DNA of 36,576 nt from a bacterium. Lineage in GTDB: Bacteria; Planctomycetota; Planctomycetia; Gemmatales; Gemmataceae. The DNA is taken from assembly GCA_017308215.1 (NCBI GenBank), contig JAFKFQ010000273.1:1-36576 (forward strand). The letters are read 5' to 3'. A program made the position numbers and the translations under genes. Each line of letters starts with the position of its first letter. Position 1 is the first letter of the stretch. Of the stretch, positions 31,030-36,576 are shown piece after piece. Under the pieces are notes generated by a model. The model was not told where the DNA came from, made no database searches, and saw nothing but the letters and a program-made list of their open reading frames with translations.

Positions 31030-34000
31030 ATGGACTTCGCCGCCGTGCGCCGCGATTCGCTCGTCCGCTACCTGCGTCGGCACGTCGCCGGCGAGGTGCG
31101 GTTCGACGAGACGTCGCGCCGTCTCTATGCCACCGACGCCAGTCACTACCAGGTTCAGCCGCTCGGCGTCGTCGTCCCGAAGACGGTGGACGACCTGGCG
31201 GTGACGGTGCAGATCGCGGCCGAGCTCGGCGTGCCGATCACCGCCCGCGGGGCGGGGACGAGCCTCTCCGGCCAGGCGATCGGCCCCGGCGTGGTGCTCG
31301 ACTGCTCGAAGTACCTTAACCGCGTCGGCGAGGTCGATGTGACCGGCCGGCGCGTCACCGTTCAGCCGGGCGTGGTGCTCGACCAGCTCAACCGCGAGCT
31401 CGCGCCGTTCGGGCTGATGTTCGGCCCGGACGTGGCGACCGCCAGCCGGGCGACGCTCGGCGGGATGATCGGGAACAACTCGGCCGGCTCGCGGTCGATC
31501 GTGAACGGGCAGACGGTCGATCACGTCCGCGGCCTGACCGCCGTCCTGTCCGACGGGACGGTGGGCAAGTTCGGACTGCTGGCCGCGCCCGAGTACGAGC
31601 GCAAGCTGGAGCTGCGCACGCGTGAGGGCGACGCCTACCGCGCCGCCGCCGCGGTGGTCCGCGACCACGCCGGCGAGATCGTCGCGCGCACCCCGACGAT
31701 CCAGCGGAAGGTGAGCGGGTACAACCTCGCTTCGCTCGTCGGGGCGAGGGGCGAGGGGCGGGGGGCGAGTTCGGAGCAGCGGAACGGCCTCGCCCCCCGC
31801 CCCTCGCCCCTCGCCCCTGCCTCGCTCGTGCCGCTGCTCGTCGGCTCCGAGGGCACGCTGGCCGTCACGGCCGGCGCCGAGCTGAACCTGATCCCGAAGC
31901 CGCGGCACCGCGGGCTGCTCGTCCCGCAGTTCGCCACGCTCGCCGCCGCGCTCGACACGCTCGCCGCGTGCCTTGAGCTTGGCCCGTCGGCGGTCGAGCT
32001 CATGGACCGCATGCTCATCGAACTCGCGTCGCAGCAGCGCGGCCTGAAGGACACGATGGCGGCGGTGCGCGGGCGACCGGAAGCCTTGTTCATGGTCGAG
32101 TTCAGCGGCGACGACCCGGCCGACGTGTCGTACCGCGTCCACGAGCTCGAACGCCGCCTCCGCGGCGTACCCGGGCTGACCGCGGCCGTTCCCGCCATCG
32201 AGCCGGCCGCCCGCGACCCGCTCTGGAACCTCCGCAGCGCCGCGCTGCCGCTCCTGTTCGGCACCGTCGGCGACCGCAAGCCGGTGACGTTCGTCGAAGA
32301 CTGCGCCGTCGCCCCGGAACGGCTGCCGGAGTTCACGGCGCGCTTCCGCGACATCCTCCACCGCCACGGCACCGACGGCTGCTTCTACGGCCACGCCTCG
32401 GTCGGCTGCCTCCACATCCGCCCGGTGCTGAACCTGCACGACCCGGCCGACGTGCGGACGATGCGGGCCATTATGGCCGAGGTGGTGCAGCTGACGCTTG
32501 CGTTCGGCGGGAGCCTGAGCGGCGAGCACGGCGACGGGATGGTGCGGAGCGAGTGGAACCGGGTGATGTTCGGCCCGGTGGTGTACGAGGCGTTCCGCCG
32601 GGTGAAGCGCGGGTTCGACCCGGGGAACGTGCTCAACCCCGGCAAGGTGGTGGACGGCCCGGCGATGGAGGAGAGCTTCCGCCACCCGCCCGGCCGCCCG
32701 CTGCCGACCGCGCCGACCGTGTTCGACTACGAAGCCCAGGGCGGGTTCTTCCGCAGCGTGGAACTGTGCAACGGCGTGGGCGTGTGCCGCAAGACGCAGG
32801 GCGGCGCGATGTGCCCGAGCTACCGCGTCACCCGCGACGAGCGCGACACGACCCGCGGGCGGGCGAACGCGGTGCGACACGCGCTGTCGAACAGTGGGGA
32901 GCGGGGAGTGGGGAGTGGGGAGATCGAGCAGCGGCCGCCGCTTGGCCTCTCCCCTCTCCCCACTCCCCACTCCCCATTGTCTGCCCGATGGCTCGCCCCG
33001 GTCATGGACCTGTGCCTGTCGTGCAAGGCGTGCAAGAGCGAGTGCCCGAGTAACGTGGACGTGGCGAAGCTGAAGGCGGAGTTCCTGCACGCCTTCTACG
33101 CCCGCCGCCCGCGCCCGCTCGGGCACTGGCTCGTGAAGCACGTCCACACGCTCAGCCCACTCGCGGCTCGGGCGGCCGGCACCGGCAACTGGCTGGCGCG
33201 GCGGCCGTGGGTGCGGCGGGCGCTGGAAAGCCTCGCCGGCATCGACCGCCGCCGCAGCCTGCCGGAGTTGCACCAGGATCATTTCCGCCGCTGGTTCGCG
33301 CGCCGCCAACCGGTGCGCCACCCATCCCGGGTCGTGCTGCTCGACGACTGTTTCACCACGTTCCAGGAACCCGAGATCGGCCGCGCCGCGGTCACGCTGC
33401 TGGAGCGCGCCGGGTATGCGGTCGAACTCGCCGGTATTTGCTGCGGGCGGGCGATGATCTCGAAGGGCTTCCTCGCCGACGCCCGCCGGCTGGCCCGCGA
33501 CGGGATCACCAAGCTCGACCGCCTGGCCGCGGAGGGCGTTCCGATCCTCGGACTCGAACCGAGTTGTCTCCTCACGCTCGCGGACGAGTGGCCGGAACTG
33601 GTCCCCGGCCCGGCGGCGAAGCGCGTCGCGGCGGCGGCGCACCTGGCGGAGGCGTGGCTCGCCCCGCGGCTGCGTGACAGCGGCGTGTCGTTCGCCGCCG
33701 ACCCGGCGCGGCTGCTGTTCCACGGGCACTGCCACCAGAAGGCGCTGGTCGGCGTGAAGGGGACGGTCGAGGCGCTGAAGCTGATTCCCGGGCAGGACGT
33801 GACAGCGCTCGACGCCGGGTGCTGCGGGATGGCGGGGGCGTTCGGGTACGAGCGCGGCCACTACGACGTGAGCGTGGCGGTGGCGAATCTGGCGCTCGTT
33901 CCCGCGCTGGCCGCCGCCCCGGGCGCGACGGTGGTCGCCACCGGAACGTCGTGCCGCCACCAGGTCCGCGACCTGACCGGTCGCCGCGCCTGGCACCCGC

Positions 34001-34032
34001 TGGAGGTGCTCGCCGCGGCCGCCGGCGGTTAG
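31030..34032 (+). CDS. FAD-linked oxidase / Fe-S oxidoreductase fusion (YdiJ-like), with two in-frame repeat insertions
   Basis: 1000 residues, the single-chain form of GlcD/GlcF-type 2-hydroxyacid dehydrogenases (YdiJ-like). Residues about 1-235 form the FAD domain with the FAD loop PITARGAGTSLSGQ at 69-82. The FAD-linked oxidase C-terminal part follows, to about 560, with LVGSEGTLAVTAG and GDGMVRSEWNRVMFG. The Fe-S part has cysteines 580, 586 and 595, then CLSCKACKSECP with Cys662, 665, 668 and 672 for a 4Fe-4S cluster. The C-terminal domain has the two CCG motifs, ICCGRAM and GCCGMAG. Relatives oxidise D-lactate or D-2-hydroxyglutarate at the membrane. Residues 238-263 and about 621-650 come from palindromic repeats and are not family sequence. 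The ATG at 31030 is preferred, since the upstream TTG lies in a repeat. Confidence 0.93.
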   Translation: MDFAAVRRDSLVRYLRRHVAGEVRFDETSRRLYATDASHYQVQPLGVVVPKTVDDLAVTVQIAAELGVPITARGAGTSLSGQAIGPGVVLDCSKYLNRVGEVDVTGRRVTVQPGVVLDQLNRELAPFGLMFGPDVATASRATLGGMIGNNSAGSRSIVNGQTVDHVRGLTAVLSDGTVGKFGLLAAPEYERKLELRTREGDAYRAAAAVVRDHAGEIVARTPTIQRKVSGYNLASLVGARGEGRGASSEQRNGLAPRPSPLAPASLVPLLVGSEGTLAVTAGAELNLIPKPRHRGLLVPQFATLAAALDTLAACLELGPSAVELMDRMLIELASQQRGLKDTMAAVRGRPEALFMVEFSGDDPADVSYRVHELERRLRGVPGLTAAVPAIEPAARDPLWNLRSAALPLLFGTVGDRKPVTFVEDCAVAPERLPEFTARFRDILHRHGTDGCFYGHASVGCLHIRPVLNLHDPADVRTMRAIMAEVVQLTLAFGGSLSGEHGDGMVRSEWNRVMFGPVVYEAFRRVKRGFDPGNVLNPGKVVDGPAMEESFRHPPGRPLPTAPTVFDYEAQGGFFRSVELCNGVGVCRKTQGGAMCPSYRVTRDERDTTRGRANAVRHALSNSGERGVGSGEIEQRPPLGLSPLPTPHSPLSARWLAPVMDLCLSCKACKSECPSNVDVAKLKAEFLHAFYARRPRPLGHWLVKHVHTLSPLAARAAGTGNWLARRPWVRRALESLAGIDRRRSLPELHQDHFRRWFARRQPVRHPSRVVLLDDCFTTFQEPEIGRAAVTLLERAGYAVELAGICCGRAMISKGFLADARRLARDGITKLDRLAAEGVPILGLEPSCLLTLADEWPELVPGPAAKRVAAAAHLAEAWLAPRLRDSGVSFAADPARLLFHGHCHQKALVGVKGTVEALKLIPGQDVTALDAGCCGMAGAFGYERGHYDVSVAVANLALVPALAAAPGATVVATGTSCRHQVRDLTGRRAWHPLEVLAAAAGG
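31729..31830. repeat. in-CDS palindrome of GGGGCGA heptamers with target duplication
   Basis: Arms 31741-31769 and 31789-31817 (29 bp, exact complements, 19-nt loop) consist of GGGGCGA heptamers. The flanks 31729-31740 and 31819-31830 match at 10 of 12 bases and both encode ASLV. The spacing of 90 bp is 30 codons, so the reading frame of the oxidoreductase stays open. It adds residues such as GARGEGRGAS and APRPSPLAP. Confidence 0.92.
32891..32980. repeat. in-CDS palindrome of GGGGAGT heptamers
   Basis: Arms 32891-32923 and 32948-32980 pair at 30 of 33 positions around a 24-nt loop and consist of GGGGAGN heptamers. It inserts about 30 residues in frame (ERGVGSGE, then LPTPHSPL) between the two Fe-S segments. 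A weak flanking repeat (CTGTCGAAC at 32884, TTGTCTGCC at 32977) is 93 bp apart. Confidence 0.88.
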
Positions 34033-34589
34033 TCGCCGTGTTTCCGCCGCAGGCGCGGCGAGAGCCGCAGGATCCACTGCACACGCTCGAACTCGTCGAG
34101 CCAGTCCTGCACCACCTGCGTGCCGACCGGGTCGGTCTTCGACACGAGCCCGGTGCCGCACGCCTCGCCGCCGAGTTGCGCGGCGAGCTGGCGGTAGCGG
34201 GCCAACGTCCGCTCGCCGTACCGCGCCACCTCGAACCCGTCCTCCGAGAAGAACACCGCCACCGGCACGCGGTTTCCGCCGTTGATCTGGAGTTCCTGTT
34301 GCACGTCGGCGTGGTCGTCGCGGTCGAGGTAGCGGACCTTCAGCACCGGCGCGCTCTCCGCGAAGCGGTCGAACGCGGGGCACTGGGCGACGCAATCGCC
34401 GCACCACGCGCCGGCGAGGACGAGCACGTTCGTCTCGCGGCTGAAGCGCGACAGGAGTTGCTTCTGCGCGTCGGTCAGCGTGATCGCGGCGTGCGCCGCG
34501 GCCCAGCGCGCCTTGTCGGACGCCGAGCCGTACTTGTCGAGGAAGGCGGGCAGGGGCAGGGCGTCGGCGAACGCCGGGAACAGGTTCAT
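34029..34589 (-). CDS. thioredoxin-like protein with CGDC active site
   Basis: 186 residues, cytoplasmic, no signal. Thioredoxin fold with active site AWCGDC (Cys63 and Cys66), an additional Cys70, and a cis-proline loop NRVPVAVFF (Pro109). A helical N-terminal extension of about 50 residues and a basic C-terminal tail (LSPRLRRKHGD) frame the domain. CGDC-type small thioredoxin-like proteins are common in bacteria; their redox partner is generally unknown. GAGG lies 5 nt before the ATG. The gene is convergent with the FAD/Fe-S oxidoreductase, overlapping its end by 4 bp, and comes 77 bp after the PPC-domain gene. Confidence 0.88.
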   Translation of the reverse strand: MNLFPAFADALPLPAFLDKYGSASDKARWAAAHAAITLTDAQKQLLSRFSRETNVLVLAGAWCGDCVAQCPAFDRFAESAPVLKVRYLDRDDHADVQQELQINGGNRVPVAVFFSEDGFEVARYGERTLARYRQLAAQLGGEACGTGLVSKTDPVGTQVVQDWLDEFERVQWILRLSPRLRRKHGD

Positions 34590-34625
34590 GGCGGCCTCGG
34601 GAATGGGGCTAAGCCATGATACTCT

Positions 34626-34661
34626 CCGCCGCCCGCGGCATTACACCGCTGCGGGCGGCGG
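34626..34661 (-). terminator. terminator-like hairpin after the PPC-domain gene
   Basis: A perfect 11-bp GC stem (34626-34636 with 34651-34661) with a 14-nt loop begins 5 bp after the stop of the PPC-domain gene on the minus strand. No T-run follows. Confidence 0.5.
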
Positions 34662-34666
34662 GGGCG

Positions 34667-36576
34667 CTACTTCTTGTCCTTGCCCTTCTTCGGCTCGTCC
34701 TTCTTGGGCTCGGCCTTCTTCGGCTCGACGACCTCAACTACCACCGGCGGCGGCGTCACGGCGTAGTCCTTGCCGCCCACCTTCGTCGTCGCGCGGATCA
34801 CCAGCGGCGCCGGGCCGGGCGGCGCGTCGCCCGCCGCCGTCACCGCCACGTCGCCCTTCGTCGCCCCCTTCGCCAGCGCCGCCTTTGCCGCGACCGTCAC
34901 CTTCGGCGGGGCGAACAGCGGGGCCAGCGCGATGTCGCCCTCCGCCCCCTTCTCGCGCTTCGCCTCGATCAGCAGTTTGCCCGCCTTGCCCTTTTCGAGC
35001 GTCGCCGGGTCGGCGGTGAGCGACAGCGTGAGCGCCGGCCGCTCGACGACCGCGACCGCGCAGCCTTCGAGGAATTCGAGCGGTGGGTTCGCCATCCCGC
35101 CGAACGTCGTCTTCACCAGGTCGGTGAGCGAGCCGTGGCGCACCACCTCCTTGCCGTCCACCGTCGCGGTCGCCTTCACGCGGAACGCCAACGGGCCGGG
35201 CTTGGCGCCGGCCTTCACCAGCAGCGGGATGAACCCCTGTATGCCGCCCGCCGGCAGCGTCAGCTTGCCGCTCAGGTCCGGGCCGCCGTCGATGCTCAGC
35301 TCGATCGGTCCGGCGTAGCCGTTGAGCCGCGCCACGTTCGCCACCGCCACCGCCGTGCCGCCGCCGGCCGGCGCCTCGAACCTGTCGAGTGCCAGGTTCA
35401 CGACGAAGTCCGGCCCGGCCGGCACGACCGACAGGTGGTACACCTCGTTCGGGCCGAACAGGTAGTTCAGGTGCTCGCAGGCGATCACGTAGTCGCCGTC
35501 GGCCGGTGGGGCGAACTCGAACCGCGTCGGCACCGCGGCCGGGTTACTCTTGGCCACCTCGGCGCCCTTCGCGTCGAGCACGCGCACCAGCACCTCGGTC
35601 GGCGCGTTCACCTCGTAGGTCAGCGCGGTGACGACGAGCTTCTGCCCCTTCTTGCCGGCGATCTTGAAGTGGTCGACGTCGCCCTTCGCGCCGAACTTCG
35701 CCGACACGCCGCCCGGCACAGGCAGCGGCGTCGCCTTCGCCGGCTCGTTGTTCGGCTCCGCCTCGACGACCTGCTGTTCGGCGGTCACGCGCACCGGCAC
35801 CGGCCACCCGCTCGGGCCGGTCGCGCGCTTCGGCGCCACGTTCACCGCCGCGACACCGGCCGGCGCCTTCACCGCGACCGCAGGGATCTCCTCGGCGCCC
35901 GGGCCGGCGAAGCCGACCTTCGTCTCGGTCCCCTGTTGCACCGCGAGCGGGAACGCCGTGGTCGCGCCGGGGAAGTCGCCGATGCGGAGGCGGTAGAAGA
36001 AGTCGGCGCCGCCGCGGTACGTCGTGTCGCGGACCTCGACGATGACCTCGCCGTCGGCGGTGAACGTGTGCGTCAGCCGGGCGTCGGCCTGGAGGCCGGG
36101 CGTGTCGTCGGCGTACTTGTCGACGAGCTCGCGCTTGGTCCGGCCGTCGTGCAGCACGACGATCGGGTCGAGCGGCGAGCCGATGCGGCGGGCGACGACC
36201 TCGAACGTGAGGCGCTGGCCGGCGCTCACCTTCAGCTTGAAGAAGTCGGACGCCTCCGGGTCGGCGCGTCCGAGGACGACGCACGGCGTGCTCACGAGCT
36301 GGGCCGTGTCCTTCGTGCGGTTCGCGTCGGTCTCGGGCACCGCGGTCAGGTCGTCCACCACGAACGGGCGGAGGTTCGACACGCCCTGCTTCGTGGCGAG
36401 GCGCATCCCGTACAGCCCGACGGGCGCGTTCGCCGGGACCGCCACCTTCACCTTCGCCTTCGTCGCGTCCGCCTTCGCGTCGGCGACGACCTCGGCCGTC
36501 GCGCCGGGGCACGACACGATCACGCCGGTCGGGTCGGCGAGGTTCGTGCCGGGCAGCACGAGCTCGACCGTCTCGC
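34667..36576 (-). CDS. exported PPC-domain protein, 5' end outside the window
   Basis: About 635 residues are visible and the frame stays open to the window edge, so the start and any signal peptide are missing. The architecture is beta-rich: two or three bacterial pre-peptidase C-terminal (PPC) type domains, with AEPNNEPAKATPLPVPGGV then DVDHFKIAGKKGQKLVV near the middle and a similar DFFKLKVSAGQRLTFEVVA earlier. An Ig-like/NEW3-like region (about 390-600) follows, and a Lys/Glu-rich tail PKKAEPKKDEPKKG. Such large secreted PPC proteins are frequent in planctomycetes, usually without known substrate. The tail is charged and repetitive. A hairpin follows the stop. Confidence 0.82.
   Translation of the reverse strand, partial: ETVELVLPGTNLADPTGVIVSCPGATAEVVADAKADATKAKVKVAVPANAPVGLYGMRLATKQGVSNLRPFVVDDLTAVPETDANRTKDTAQLVSTPCVVLGRADPEASDFFKLKVSAGQRLTFEVVARRIGSPLDPIVVLHDGRTKRELVDKYADDTPGLQADARLTHTFTADGEVIVEVRDTTYRGGADFFYRLRIGDFPGATTAFPLAVQQGTETKVGFAGPGAEEIPAVAVKAPAGVAAVNVAPKRATGPSGWPVPVRVTAEQQVVEAEPNNEPAKATPLPVPGGVSAKFGAKGDVDHFKIAGKKGQKLVVTALTYEVNAPTEVLVRVLDAKGAEVAKSNPAAVPTRFEFAPPADGDYVIACEHLNYLFGPNEVYHLSVVPAGPDFVVNLALDRFEAPAGGGTAVAVANVARLNGYAGPIELSIDGGPDLSGKLTLPAGGIQGFIPLLVKAGAKPGPLAFRVKATATVDGKEVVRHGSLTDLVKTTFGGMANPPLEFLEGCAVAVVERPALTLSLTADPATLEKGKAGKLLIEAKREKGAEGDIALAPLFAPPKVTVAAKAALAKGATKGDVAVTAAGDAPPGPAPLVIRATTKVGGKDYAVTPPPVVVEVVEPKKAEPKKDEPKKGKDKK

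Noticed and set aside
31729..32985. CRISPR or tandem-repeat array
   Set aside because: Only two unrelated palindromes built of 7-bp units inside a gene; no repeat-spacer pattern.
30832..34407. Long open frame opposite the FAD/Fe-S gene
   Set aside because: It is an Arg/His/Ala-rich mirror of a well-supported gene, typical of high-GC codon bias, without domain signals.

Overview
The window is high-GC bacterial DNA that reads as a planctomycete chromosome segment, most likely Gemmataceae. This is inferred from content: a sigma factor fused through a membrane segment to a beta-propeller, a Cys-rich protein with YTV-type repeats, a secreted sulfatase beside a DUF1080 protein, a PPC-domain protein, and many intergenic palindromes. 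No rRNA, tRNA, CRISPR array, transposase or phage gene was recognised.

Layout. 1-5.4 kb: a small membrane protein, MoeZ-type ThiF-rhodanese (+), a repeat-filled gap, a NupG-like transporter (-), and a von Willebrand A lipoprotein gene broken by a frameshift plus a probable short deletion (-). 5.6-9.7 kb: a small membrane protein, htpG and an orphan sensor kinase (all -). 9.7-12.4 kb: convergent sulfatase (+) and DUF1080 protein (-) around a palindrome. 12.7-16.7 kb: the YTV protein with a strong terminator, then a GT87-type glycosyltransferase and a polytopic membrane protein overlapping by ATGA. 16.6-21.3 kb (-): SUKH-like protein, alpha/beta hydrolase, a YbbN/CnoX-type thioredoxin and the sigma-propeller fusion. 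21.4-22.8 kb: a SirB1-type transglutaminase-like protein behind a palindrome flanked by an 11-bp direct repeat, then a c-di-GMP-I riboswitch with no gene downstream on its strand. 22.8-27.5 kb (-): upp, a small protein, a secreted isomerase-like TIM barrel, nitroreductase, zinc alcohol dehydrogenase and SDR. 27.6-34.0 kb (+): a diverged Uma2 gene, glgC, scpA, a small four-Cys protein, and a 1000-residue FAD/Fe-S oxidoreductase. 34.0-36.6 kb (-): a thioredoxin-like protein and a PPC-domain protein running off the window.

Most genes are unrelated housekeeping or accessory functions. Tight couplings support three functional units: the GT87/membrane-protein pair, the hydrolase/SUKH pair, and the nitroreductase/alcohol dehydrogenase pair.

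The most unusual features concern repeats and RNA. The FAD/Fe-S oxidoreductase gene carries two palindromes built of GC-rich heptamers (GGGGCGA type and GGGGAGT type). They are read through in frame, and the first is bounded by a duplicated target that duplicates the peptide ASLV. The heptamers contain no stop codon in any of six frames. Another palindrome supplies the last 11 codons and the stop of the sensor kinase. The riboswitch appears to be an orphan ending at terminator-like hairpins.
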